This document shows, piece by piece, positions 8,800 through 17,278 of a stretch of 64,000 bases of DNA. Origin of the DNA: UBA2033 sp035345875 (GTDB taxonomy: Bacteria; Spirochaetota; Leptospiria; Leptospirales; Leptospiraceae); NCBI GenBank assembly GCA_035345875.1, contig DAORDH010000025.1:1-64000 (forward strand), given 5' to 3'. The notes beneath the pieces are model-generated. The model had not been told where the DNA came from and did no database searches. It was given only the letters and a program-made list of their open reading frames with translations. Position numbers and translations under genes: made by a program. Each line of letters begins with the position of its first letter. The stretch's first letter is position 1.

Positions 8800-10191
8800 A
8801 TGAAAACAATGTTTGAAAAAATTTGGAATGACCATTTAGTAACCGAGAATAACGGTTCCGCTATTCTCTACATTGACAGGCACTTGATTCACGAAGTAAC
8901 AAGCCCACAGGCTTTTGAATCGCTTCGTTTATCCAATCGTAAAGTTCGCCGACCGGAAGCAACATTTGCTACCATGGATCACAATGTGTCCACCCGTAGC
9001 CGAGACATGGACTTTGCAGATCCAATCTCTGCAATCCAAATGAAAACCTTAATTAAAAACTGTAAGGAAAATAATATTACCCTCTATGATCTGACAAATC
9101 CGGATCAAGGTATTATACACGTAATTGCACCTGAACTAGGACTCACACATCCAGGAATGACAATCGTTTGTGGAGATTCCCATACATCTACACATGGAGC
9201 CTTTGGTGCACTTGCATTTGGGATAGGAACGAGTGAGGTAGAACACGTATTAGCCACTCAAACATTAGTGCAACAAAGACCAAAAACAATGGAAATCAGA
9301 GTGGAAGGGAAATTGCTTCCTCATGTAACACCAAAAGATATAGTTCTTGCTATCATTGGAAAAATTGGAACGGATGGAGCAACAGGTTATGTTATTGAAT
9401 ACACTGGTGAGGCTATTCGTAGTTTGTCGATGGAAGGTAGAATGACTATCTGTAATATGTCCATTGAAGCCGGAGCAAGAGCAGGATTTATTGCGCCTGA
9501 TGAGACTACATTCAATTATATAAAAGGCAAAGATCATGCTCCAAAAGAAAACTTCGATTTATTTGTAAAAAAATGGAAGTCATACGCAACAGATCCTGGT
9601 GCGACCTTTGATAAAACAGTTATATTAAAAGCAGAAGAAATTTCTCCAATGGTAACATGGGGAACCTCACCAGGACAAGTAATCGGCGTAACAGAAACAG
9701 TTCCAAATCCAGAATCGGCAACCGATCCAACGGTTAAAAAATCTATTGAAGGCGCGCTCGCTTATATGGGACTCAAAGCAGGCCAGAAGATAACAGACAT
9801 TACCCTCAACAAAGTATTTATAGGATCTTGCACAAATTCTAGAATCGAAGATTTACGAATCGCAGCAAGCACAGTAAAAGGGAAGAAAGTTTCTCCAAAA
9901 GTCAATGCTATCGTAGTTCCAGGTTCTGGTCGCGTAAAACGTCAGGCGGAAAGTGAAGGCTTAGATAAAATTTTTATCGAAGCAGGATTCGAATGGAGAA
10001 ATCCGGGATGTTCTATGTGTCTTGCCATGAACGATGATGTATTGTCACCAGGAGATAGATGTGCCTCTACTTCTAATCGTAACTTTGAAGGTAGACAGGG
10101 TAAAGGTGGAAGAACACATCTTGTGAGCCCAGCGATGGCAGCAGCAGCAGCTATCGAAGGTAAATTTGTAGATATAAGATATTGGAGTTAA
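8800..10191 (+). CDS. leuC: 3-isopropylmalate dehydratase large subunit
   Basis: LeuC converts 2-isopropylmalate to 3-isopropylmalate in leucine synthesis as a heterodimer with LeuD. The aconitase-family signature is present: VCGDSHTSTHGAFGALAFG near residue 125, and the three cysteines that ligate the [4Fe-4S] cluster in GSCTNSR (about 345) and NPGCSMCLAMN (about 405). At 463 residues it matches the usual bacterial length. The N-terminus MKTMFEKIWNDHLV aligns with typical LeuC; a start three codons later is also possible. leuD begins 1 bp after the stop, so the subunits are co-transcribed. Confidence 0.97.
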   Translation: MKTMFEKIWNDHLVTENNGSAILYIDRHLIHEVTSPQAFESLRLSNRKVRRPEATFATMDHNVSTRSRDMDFADPISAIQMKTLIKNCKENNITLYDLTNPDQGIIHVIAPELGLTHPGMTIVCGDSHTSTHGAFGALAFGIGTSEVEHVLATQTLVQQRPKTMEIRVEGKLLPHVTPKDIVLAIIGKIGTDGATGYVIEYTGEAIRSLSMEGRMTICNMSIEAGARAGFIAPDETTFNYIKGKDHAPKENFDLFVKKWKSYATDPGATFDKTVILKAEEISPMVTWGTSPGQVIGVTETVPNPESATDPTVKKSIEGALAYMGLKAGQKITDITLNKVFIGSCTNSRIEDLRIAASTVKGKKVSPKVNAIVVPGSGRVKRQAESEGLDKIFIEAGFEWRNPGCSMCLAMNDDVLSPGDRCASTSNRNFEGRQGKGGRTHLVSPAMAAAAAIEGKFVDIRYWS

Positions 10192-10192
10192 A

Positions 10193-10825
10193 ATGAAAGC
10201 ATTTACAACATTAAACGGACTAGCCGCTATTTTAGATAAGGCGAATGTCGATACAGACCAGATTATTCCAAAACAATTTTTAAGAAAGATTGAACGATCT
10301 GGATTTGGAGTTCACCTCTTTCACGATTGGAGATTTTTAGATGATGCGGGAACAAAGCCAAATCCTGAATTCATATTAAACCAACCACGTTATCAAGGAG
10401 CTAGTATTTTACTTGCTCGTGATAATTTTGGTTGTGGTTCCTCTAGAGAACATGCACCTTGGGCACTCGAAGATTATGGATTTAGATGCATCATTGCTCC
10501 ATCTTTTGCAGATATTTTTTACAATAACTGTTTTAAAAATGGTATGTTGCCTATCGTTTTACCATCTGAACAAGTAGAAGAACTTTTTCAATATGTAGAA
10601 AAGAATCCAAATGCAAAACTAGAAGTAGATTTAATGAATCAAGTTGTCAAGGCGGCTAATGGCAAATCCTATTCCTTCACAGTAGATGCTTTCAGAAAAG
10701 ATTGTCTCTACAAAGGTTTAGATGATATCGGACTCACACTCGTTCATGAAAATTCTATTACTAATTTTGAAAAAGCAAGAAGAAGTAAATACCGTAAATG
10801 TTTACGAGAGAATAAGAAGAAGTGA
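10193..10825 (+). CDS. leuD: 3-isopropylmalate dehydratase small subunit
   Basis: The swivelling domain of isopropylmalate isomerase. It shows ANVDTDQIIPKQFL near residue 20, GCGSSREHAPWAL near residue 80 and FADIFYNNCFKNGMLP near 110, all typical of LeuD, and its length of 210 aa is normal. It pairs with LeuC, encoded immediately upstream, to form the active cytoplasmic enzyme. The C-terminal tail is rich in Lys and Arg. Confidence 0.97.
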   Translation: MKAFTTLNGLAAILDKANVDTDQIIPKQFLRKIERSGFGVHLFHDWRFLDDAGTKPNPEFILNQPRYQGASILLARDNFGCGSSREHAPWALEDYGFRCIIAPSFADIFYNNCFKNGMLPIVLPSEQVEELFQYVEKNPNAKLEVDLMNQVVKAANGKSYSFTVDAFRKDCLYKGLDDIGLTLVHENSITNFEKARRSKYRKCLRENKKK

Positions 10826-10832
10826 AAGATTG

Positions 10833-10930
10833 CCACCGATAAACACCGAGAGCATTGATAAATAATACGATATTTCTTAATTTAGATAGTTTTATTTAAT
10901 TTGATTTTTGTATCGTTCTTTTATCGGTGG
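10833..10930. repeat. ACCGATA inverted-repeat element, copy 1
   Basis: An 11-bp perfect inverted repeat, CCACCGATAAA at 10833 and TTTATCGGTGG at 10920, brackets about 75 bp of AT-rich DNA, with a second ACCGA and a nested ACGATA/TATCGT pair inside. Similar arms occur near 32246-32350 and 48748-48815, so this is a dispersed intergenic element. Here it lies between leuD and the FKBP gene, where it could act as a transcript-end structure. Confidence 0.55.
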
Positions 10931-10960
10931 TGAAAAATGTTTTCATAAAAAGGAGAGAAA

Positions 10961-11353
10961 ATGTTCAAAATTTTATTAGCAATTAGTTTATTTGCATTCG
11001 CAAGCGTTAACGTGAATGCACAGGAAGTGAAAGACCTAATCGTAAAAGATGTTAAGGTCGGAAACGGAAAAGAAGCAAAAGACGGAAATACAGTTACTGT
11101 GCATTACGTTGGAACGCTTACAAATGGAAAAAAGTTCGATAGTTCTAAGGACAGAGGTCAACCATTTAGTTTTCAACTTGGTCGCGGCGAAGTGATTAAA
11201 GGTTGGGACAGAGGTGTAAAAGGAATGAAAGTTGGCGGCACACGCAAATTAACAATTCCTGCACATTTAGGCTATGGTGACAGAGGTGCTGGATCAGATA
11301 TTCCTCCTGGAGCAACTCTTCTATTCGATGTAGAACTTTTAAAAGTAGACTAA
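10961..11353 (+). CDS. Secreted FKBP-type peptidyl-prolyl cis-trans isomerase
   Basis: A Sec signal peptide (about residues 1-20, ending VNVNA before QE) precedes one complete FKBP domain: VTVHYVGTLTNGKKFDSS, then GQPFSFQLG, VIKGWDRGVKGMKVGG, LGYGDRGAG and IPPGATLLFDVELL. The aromatic active-site residues are retained, so the enzyme should catalyse proline isomerisation during folding of exported proteins. A strong Shine-Dalgarno (AAAGGAGAG) precedes the ATG. The gene is monocistronic and ends in an intrinsic terminator at 11368-11412. Confidence 0.95.
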   Translation: MFKILLAISLFAFASVNVNAQEVKDLIVKDVKVGNGKEAKDGNTVTVHYVGTLTNGKKFDSSKDRGQPFSFQLGRGEVIKGWDRGVKGMKVGGTRKLTIPAHLGYGDRGAGSDIPPGATLLFDVELLKVD

Positions 11354-11367
11354 TCCAATTCTAATTT

Positions 11368-11412
11368 AGCCCTTCTCTTAATTCAATCCATTTTAGTGAA
11401 GGGCTTTTCTCT
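11368..11412 (+). terminator. Intrinsic terminator after the FKBP gene
   Basis: AGCCCTTC at 11368 pairs with GAAGGGCT at 11398-11405 and is followed by a T-rich run (TTTTCTCTTTC). The loop is fairly long, 22 nt. The position, 15 bp past the stop codon, fits a rho-independent terminator. Confidence 0.7.
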
Positions 11413-11505
11413 TTCTAATCATCCCTCTTTTCAAATATGAGAATACAAATTCGTCTATTTCTATAATTATCTTATAAAAAACAGAAAACGTTAGTTCATA
11501 ATTCG

Positions 11506-12342
11506 ATGTCCAAAGAAATATATACAGAATCAGAATTAAACCTCTTTAAAAAATCGCAAAAACTTGCTTACAATTCAGTATTAGAAGCAGAGAGTAAATT
11601 AACAGAAGGCATCACAGAAAAAGAAGCCGCGCATTTACTCGATGAAATTTTAAAAGAGAAAGGCGTTAAAAATTTCTTTCATACATCCTTTGCTTGGTTC
11701 GGAGATAGATCTTGCTTCAGAGGATTTACTAATTATTTTGATTTTCAACCTACAAATCGAAAGTTAGAAAAAGGAATGTCTGTCATCCTAGATACCGGAC
11801 CAAGCTTAGATGGAAGAGCTTGCGATATTGGATATTCTTTTTCCTTTGGTGAAAATTCTTTAGTTGACAAAGCAATCTTAGACTTAGAAGTCTTTCGAAG
11901 TTTTATTTTAAAAGAAGTCTTAGCTGAGAGATCGTTAAGCGATATATATCTAGAAGTCGATAAAATAATAAAAGAGATGGGATACTTTAATTGTCATAAG
12001 AAATACCCAGCAGAAGTATTAGGTCATAAAATTGGCAACCTCCCCTTTTTACAGATTCCACCCATTAACTTTTTTGGATTTCATTCTCAAACATTTCTAT
12101 ATTTACTTGGTGAAACTGCTAATGCTCTCCTTCCAAATTTTCTTTTGCAAGGCAATAATACTTATCCTTTCTGGAATCATTCATCAAATACAAGGGCAGA
12201 GTCAGGACTCTGGGCGGTAGAACCTCATATTGGAAAAGAGGATGTCGGCGTTAAATGGGAAGAAATTTTAGTAGTAACAGAATCGACAGCTTATTGGTTA
12301 GATGAGGAGTTACCACATGTTAGTCTATGGAAGAAAAAGTAA
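11506..12342 (+). CDS. M24 family metallopeptidase (Xaa-Pro aminopeptidase-like)
   Basis: A 278-residue pita-bread metallopeptidase without the N-terminal creatinase-type domain. The five metal ligands can be placed: Asp96 (VILDTGPS), Asp107 (ACDIGYSF), His in VLGHKIG near 175, Glu in VEPHIG near 245 and Glu in KWEEILVV near 258. The family includes methionine and proline aminopeptidases and some non-peptidase members. The sequence between the His and the first Glu is longer than in methionine aminopeptidase. There is no signal peptide. It stands alone. Confidence 0.85.
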   Translation: MSKEIYTESELNLFKKSQKLAYNSVLEAESKLTEGITEKEAAHLLDEILKEKGVKNFFHTSFAWFGDRSCFRGFTNYFDFQPTNRKLEKGMSVILDTGPSLDGRACDIGYSFSFGENSLVDKAILDLEVFRSFILKEVLAERSLSDIYLEVDKIIKEMGYFNCHKKYPAEVLGHKIGNLPFLQIPPINFFGFHSQTFLYLLGETANALLPNFLLQGNNTYPFWNHSSNTRAESGLWAVEPHIGKEDVGVKWEEILVVTESTAYWLDEELPHVSLWKKK

Positions 12343-12408
12343 ATTTTAATTTTATTTTTATATTAATCTAAGAATCTCCTTTGAATGCTGTCATTATAGG
12401 AGAATTTT

Positions 12409-12777
12409 ATGAATAAAATATTTTTATTTGCCATTTTAGCTCTAACGCTAACATTCAGTTCATTTGCTCAAACCGCTGAAGAAGATCCAAAACCATGTAA
12501 AGAAGACAGACAAACACTTTGCAAAGATGTTAAACCTGGACAAGGTAGAATCATTAAATGTCTAAAAGAAAATGAGGCAAAACTTTCGCCCGCTTGTAAA
12601 ACACACCTTGAAGAAAAAACTGCTGAAGCAAAAGAAAACCACAATAAATGTAAAGAAGATAGAAAAAAATTCTGCAAAGACGTTAAGCCCGGAGAAGGTA
12701 GAATCATCAAATGTCTTAAAGACAATGAAGCTCAATTATCAGCTGACTGTAAAGCTGTAATGGCAGAAAAAAAATAA
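12409..12777 (+). CDS. Secreted Cys-rich-repeat protein (GLG1-like repeats)
   Basis: A Sec signal peptide (residues 1-20, ending SSFA before QT) is followed by two tandem copies of a roughly 45-residue module. Each reads C-K-E-D-R-x3-C-K-D-V-K-P-G-x-G-R-I-I-K-C-L and ends in an LS..C block, giving four cysteines per copy. The pattern matches the cysteine-rich repeat of GLG1/CFR-1 (PF00839), found singly or in pairs in small secreted bacterial proteins. Four cysteines per repeat suggest disulphide-bonded periplasmic or outer-surface modules. Function unknown. AGGAG lies just before the ATG. Confidence 0.85.
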   Translation: MNKIFLFAILALTLTFSSFAQTAEEDPKPCKEDRQTLCKDVKPGQGRIIKCLKENEAKLSPACKTHLEEKTAEAKENHNKCKEDRKKFCKDVKPGEGRIIKCLKDNEAQLSADCKAVMAEKK

Positions 12778-12792
12778 TCTCAGCTTAAACAT

Positions 12793-12873
12793 TGTAAAGA
12801 CTTATTCAATTATAGCTTTTATGCAAAGTAGTGATTGAATTGGATATAAAAATCCAAAAAGTAAGTCTTTACA
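12793..12873. repeat. Long inverted repeat with nested hairpin between convergent genes
   Basis: TGTAAAGACTTA at 12793-12804 is a perfect 12-bp complement of TAAGTCTTTACA at 12862-12873. Inside, TTCAAT pairs with ATTGAA, and TTGGAT/ATCCAA forms a further hairpin with a six-base loop. It begins 16 bp after the Cys-rich gene, so a structured 3' end or terminator is likely. About 20 bp beyond it, CACCTT/AAGGTG (12897-12912) makes another small hairpin that weakly recalls the three-hairpin element seen at 4366 and 23459. Confidence 0.6.
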
Positions 12874-13047
12874 GAAACAAAATAGATTAATTAACTCACC
12901 TTACACAAGGTGAACCCAAGAGCTCCAATGAGGTTTGCCGTCGAAGGCTATTGATTTTAATAATTCATTAGCATTTCCTAATATTTTCAAAATCATTTCT
13001 TTTTCCTCAAATTATCAATTTTGCGTGATCTCAGTTAATTAAAATAA

Positions 13048-14199
13048 TTACTTCCCTTTTTTATCCTTCTCTATTTGAAGCAATAGCTTTTGAATAATTA
13101 AATTTAGAAGACTAATACTATTTTCATAACTCTCACCTGCTTCTTTCGCCATACGAATACTATTCATAGTCACTAGATGAGCATCTTTGTATTTACCTTG
13201 TTTGTATAAAACCTGTGCCAATGTTTCATGATTTAGAAAATTAGGTTCTAATTGAATTGATTTTCGAATTAATACCTCAGCTTTTGAAAGTGTCTTAGGA
13301 TCTTTTAACTTTTGCGATATACGCCATGCAATTGCATCCAAATCCTTCCATTCATTCATAGAATATTTTTCTGCATAAGCAATCGCAACAGTTGCATAGT
13401 TTTTCCAATCCTCTGCCTTCGAGTAGTAAGCCATCTTTGTTAAGTAGATTTTCTTTTCTACATTGTCTTTACCGTGACTAGGATAAAATTTTTCTCTATT
13501 TGCTGTTAGATATTTAAATGTTTTTGATTTTATATCTGTCACAAAATCATCAATAATCTTCCAATTTTTCTTTGATATTAAATCATCCTGTGTATCAAAG
13601 TAATCTTCTAGTAGATCACCATTTACTTCACCAAATGCTTTATAAGAAGCAAAGACTAATTCATAAAGAGTCTTATCATCTTTTGCTCCTTTTTCATATT
13701 TTCGTTTTAATTCGTAAAAAGCTTTTTCAGGTATAAAAGTATTGCCCACTTCTTTTAGAAAATCATCTACTTCCAGTGGACCTTGGAATCTATGTATAAT
13801 CTTACCCGTTGAATCAAAAAATAAATAAGTAGGATATGCATGAACATTGTATTTTTCTGCAAAAGAAAGACCTTCTTCCTTCTCCATATTTAGTTTAATA
13901 CTTACAAACTTTTCCGAAAAATAATCCCCAGCTTTTTTAGAGTTGTATACATTTTCATCCATCCATTTACAAGGACTACACCAAGTTGTAAAGGCATCGA
14001 TAAAAATAAACTTCTTCTCTTTTGTAGCTTTTGCAACGACATCCTTCCATTCTGAATTTACAAAGGAAATTCCAACTTCTTTCTTGGTTTCAACAGCTTG
14101 TTCTGTTTTTTTAGCTGGTTCATTTACAGGACTTGCCTGCGGCAAAATTGAATTTACCGCAAGTAAAATTATTAAGAAAATGCTTTTGTTTTTTTTCAT
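13048..14199 (-). CDS. Periplasmic thioredoxin-fold protein with helical repeat tail
   Basis: A signal peptide (about residues 1-22) leads to a thioredoxin-like domain at about 45-155 with the redox motif WCSPC (in FTTWCSPCKWMDENV) and the cis-proline segment VHAYPTYLFF. The remaining 220 residues are helical and include TPR-like repeats near the C-terminus (AEVLIRKSIQLEPNFLNH, then LAQVLYKQGKYKDAHL). The domain order resembles secreted DUF255/thioredoxin proteins acting as disulphide reductases or isomerases. The gene follows the channel gene by 9 bp and is probably in the same transcript. Confidence 0.85.
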   Translation of the reverse strand: MKKNKSIFLIILLAVNSILPQASPVNEPAKKTEQAVETKKEVGISFVNSEWKDVVAKATKEKKFIFIDAFTTWCSPCKWMDENVYNSKKAGDYFSEKFVSIKLNMEKEEGLSFAEKYNVHAYPTYLFFDSTGKIIHRFQGPLEVDDFLKEVGNTFIPEKAFYELKRKYEKGAKDDKTLYELVFASYKAFGEVNGDLLEDYFDTQDDLISKKNWKIIDDFVTDIKSKTFKYLTANREKFYPSHGKDNVEKKIYLTKMAYYSKAEDWKNYATVAIAYAEKYSMNEWKDLDAIAWRISQKLKDPKTLSKAEVLIRKSIQLEPNFLNHETLAQVLYKQGKYKDAHLVTMNSIRMAKEAGESYENSISLLNLIIQKLLLQIEKDKKGK

Positions 14200-14208
14200 T
14201 TATGATCC

Positions 14209-16104
14209 TTAGTCTTCTGCTAAGACTACAATTTTGTCTTCTGCATTAAATCGAATTAGATCAGATTTTTTAGGATTAATCAAGACTCCGTAGGCTTTCT
14301 CTGAATCATTTGCATTTGCATGAATACGATAACCGATAGCTATCTGATTTTTCTCTGCAGCTGATTCCAGAATTGTATAGAAATTCATTGGATCTCCAGT
14401 CTTAACATAATCTGTAACTGGCTTTAAATAAACTTCTGATCCCTCAGCCTCAAAGAGTATATCAAATACTTTCTTTAATTCTTTCTTCTCTGAGAGTTGT
14501 GAAAGCATTAAACTAATGATTCGATCACTCACGATATAATCATCTGCTTTTGTAACTTCTGCAAGTGCACGATTTTTATTATCTAACATCTCACTCACAA
14601 TGCTTAGATTCTTTCCAGTTTTATTCGCAATATCTCTAAGATGCAATAGACATATCAAAGTTTTTGCATCCGCTTCTTGGATGTCTATTTTGTTAGTGTA
14701 ACATAGAATAATAATATGACTGTAAGTAGAAACTTCTAAAGAGTCCAAAACATTTCTATCTGTAATATTCGCTTGTTTTACAGTCACTTTTTGTTTTTTT
14801 AATTCTAATTCCTTCACTTCTTCTTCAGTTTCTGAAAGCTCGGAAACGATCGTTACTTCAGAACCATTCCCAACATAATTTTCTAATTCATTTATAATAC
14901 GATATCCCTTCTCATTCCATCCAAGAATCAAAGTTCTTTCTTGCTTTAATCCCTCTGGTTTTGGGGATTGAAATAAATTAGATTTAATATCATAATTTGA
15001 TTTTTCTGCAAGATCAATCGCATCATCATCTTCAGCAATTACAATGATACTGTCTTTCTCAGCAAACACAGTATCCATTGGTGGATTAATTAAAACTTCA
15101 CCACTGCTTCTCATAATTCCAATCACAGCAGATGTTTCATAGGAAAATAATATTTCTTTAAATGTTTTGCCTTTAAGAGTAGCCTCTTCTTTAAAATAAA
15201 TCTCTACTCCATCAAAATCAAGCAGCTCTGTATAAACCACACTAAGTCCTGATTGTCTACAAGTTTGGGCAGTCACGCGAGCAATTAAATCAGGAGATAG
15301 AACAAATGTAGCTTCATCTCCTCCAACTAACGCACCAGCGGCTAAATTTTCTTGATGCTTCATTTCTGCTACAATGTGATATTTACCTTGCTTTCGATGT
15401 GGGTTATTTGTAATCGCTAGAATCGTTTTAATAACACTTATATCCGGGTTCTCATCGTCAGGCGACATTACTATAATTGATTTAGCATCATCTAGACTCA
15501 CAACTTCTAAGTCGTTGACATCCATAGGACTGCCAGTTCTACAAATAATTTTTGTTGTTTTACGATCAGGAATTTTTGAATTTAATTCATCTTCCATTTC
15601 AACTTTATCTTTATCTGCAAGAATCACAATACTTGCTTTTTTCAAACTTGCATTTGCAATAATGATTTCTGAAATAATTGGGTAAATTTTTCCACTCCAA
15701 CCTAGAATCAAAGTATGATTTTTCTCTAAGACTCTAGATCGACCTTTTCTTAGTTCTTCCAACTTAGCTTCAAGACCTGAAGTAAGAACCCCAATCAAAC
15801 TACTTAGAATAAAAATCCCTCCTATCGTCACAAGTAGCATTACCATTCTAAATGACCAACCCTGATCCGCGCCTAACGCTCCTGCATCGAGTGCATGCAT
15901 TAAACTTTGCCAAAATGCTTCAAAGAAATTTAATTTCTCTTCCGGGTTCTGTGAAATTTGACCAAAAGTAAGAACAATACCAGCAAGGATGACTATCAGT
16001 AGAGAACCGAATGCTAGCCATCCAATAATAGCAATCGTTCCTTTGGAAAGAGTATTTTCAAACTCGTATTTAATTCGTTCCTTAATTCCAACTTTTTTAT
16101 TCAT
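14209..16104 (-). CDS. CASTOR/POLLUX-like ion channel with RCK-type NAD-binding domains
   Basis: The N-terminus has two membrane segments (about 23-48 and 88-112) flanking a region resembling a pore loop (EAFWQSLMHALDAGALG). Two Rossmann-type regulatory domains follow, beginning at HTLILGWSGKIYPIISEI (about 130) and RTLILGWNEKGYRIINEL (about 395), each with a C-terminal TrkA-C-like part. This is the layout of the CASTOR/POLLUX (DMI1) cation channel family, also common in bacteria. It probably conducts K+ or Ca2+ across the inner membrane under ligand control. It is upstream of, and 9 bp from, the thioredoxin-fold gene. Confidence 0.85.
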   Translation of the reverse strand: MNKKVGIKERIKYEFENTLSKGTIAIIGWLAFGSLLIVILAGIVLTFGQISQNPEEKLNFFEAFWQSLMHALDAGALGADQGWSFRMVMLLVTIGGIFILSSLIGVLTSGLEAKLEELRKGRSRVLEKNHTLILGWSGKIYPIISEIIIANASLKKASIVILADKDKVEMEDELNSKIPDRKTTKIICRTGSPMDVNDLEVVSLDDAKSIIVMSPDDENPDISVIKTILAITNNPHRKQGKYHIVAEMKHQENLAAGALVGGDEATFVLSPDLIARVTAQTCRQSGLSVVYTELLDFDGVEIYFKEEATLKGKTFKEILFSYETSAVIGIMRSSGEVLINPPMDTVFAEKDSIIVIAEDDDAIDLAEKSNYDIKSNLFQSPKPEGLKQERTLILGWNEKGYRIINELENYVGNGSEVTIVSELSETEEEVKELELKKQKVTVKQANITDRNVLDSLEVSTYSHIIILCYTNKIDIQEADAKTLICLLHLRDIANKTGKNLSIVSEMLDNKNRALAEVTKADDYIVSDRIISLMLSQLSEKKELKKVFDILFEAEGSEVYLKPVTDYVKTGDPMNFYTILESAAEKNQIAIGYRIHANANDSEKAYGVLINPKKSDLIRFNAEDKIVVLAED

Positions 16105-16191
16105 TGCTTTATCCCAAAATATGATTTCAATTTTTACTTTTTTATTTTCGGCTTATTTTGGCAAGGCAAGTTAAGATTTAAGCCAAATATG

Positions 16192-17196
16192 TTAATGATT
16201 TGATATTTCGAAAATGTGAATCATAGATTCTTTATGCTTACACCATTTGTCCTGATCTTCATTTCTTTTGTCAGAAACAACCACAATCTCATGGTGACCA
16301 AGCCATGAGACTCCCTCAATATTACAATATATAATCTCGCCACCTAACCCAGCATTACCCTCTCTATCTCCAAAAGGGAAATAATACAAGGTCCCTTTCT
16401 CTAATACTTCCCATTTTTCTGAGTGTAATTCCCCTACCCATAGCGCAGAAGACATTTGAGAAACAATGGCAACTCTTCCATTTTCAATGTCCATATCCGA
16501 ATAATCCAAAAAAGAGATTGAGGATGGTAATTTAATTTCTGCCGTTATTTCCCAATGATCTTTTTCTTCCTTCAACACTAGAATCCTTCCATTCCCTCGA
16601 TGTTTCTCTTTATCACTATTGCAAAAATTTCCCTCACATAAAGCTAAAATATAATTTTCTCCATTTCGACTAACATGACTTATCCCTTCGATTCCTTTAT
16701 TTTTCTTCTCCAACTCAAATTTCACAATTTTCTCTTCTTGAAAATTTAAATCTGCATCCAGTCGAACAAGAAATGGATAATATCCATTGGTAATTTCTTT
16801 GGATTCTATCATAACATAAAACTGAAAGGGATTCTCATCCTTATAAGTAATCGCTTCATAATTTGATTTCTCAAAAATATTTCCCTTTAAAAAATTCATT
16901 TGGTTGTTCTCTAAGGAAGCTTCAATCACACCGACTGCTTTCATATTATCAAAAATTACATAAAGTTGATTTCCTCTAGCATACACACCACTCCCCTCAA
17001 AATGAAAATTTTTTTGATAGCCTTTAAATAATTTATAAAACTTCTCCTCTCGAATTGCAGGTGACAGGACAATCTTACTAGTAGTCCAAAAACTTTTAGA
17101 ACTTGTTTCATTCCCAAAGAGTTCATGATTTTCTTTTTTGCAGAAAGCAACTAATAGTAGAGTGAAAATTAAAAAGAGGAATCGAATAAAATTCAT
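16192..17196 (-). CDS. Lipoprotein with SdiA-regulated-like beta-propeller
   Basis: The signal peptide ends LLVAFC, a lipobox, followed by KKEN, so the mature protein is a lipoprotein of about 315 residues. The body looks like a beta-propeller, with repeated strand motifs such as GSGVYARGNQLYVIFDN, NYEAITYKDE, GIEGISHV and GVSWLGHHEIVVVSDK. These recall SdiA-regulated and esterase-like phytase propellers, but the match is not firm. No catalytic residues could be assigned. It is divergent from the DUF4956 gene. Confidence 0.7.
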   Translation of the reverse strand: MNFIRFLFLIFTLLLVAFCKKENHELFGNETSSKSFWTTSKIVLSPAIREEKFYKLFKGYQKNFHFEGSGVYARGNQLYVIFDNMKAVGVIEASLENNQMNFLKGNIFEKSNYEAITYKDENPFQFYVMIESKEITNGYYPFLVRLDADLNFQEEKIVKFELEKKNKGIEGISHVSRNGENYILALCEGNFCNSDKEKHRGNGRILVLKEEKDHWEITAEIKLPSSISFLDYSDMDIENGRVAIVSQMSSALWVGELHSEKWEVLEKGTLYYFPFGDREGNAGLGGEIIYCNIEGVSWLGHHEIVVVSDKRNEDQDKWCKHKESMIHIFEISNH

Positions 17197-17278
17197 AACG
17201 CAAATCTATTTAAAATATTTTGTATGTCTATCTAAAACTTTGTTGTATAAAACAGGAATCATTTCACTCTATTCGCAA

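Noticed and set aside
12897..12912. Third copy of the three-hairpin element
   Set aside because: Only one small hairpin and a few shared bases are present, too little to call it a copy.
17138..17278. Extended N-terminus of the DUF4956 protein
   Set aside because: The extra codons overlap the divergent lipoprotein gene and do not resemble a membrane-protein start.
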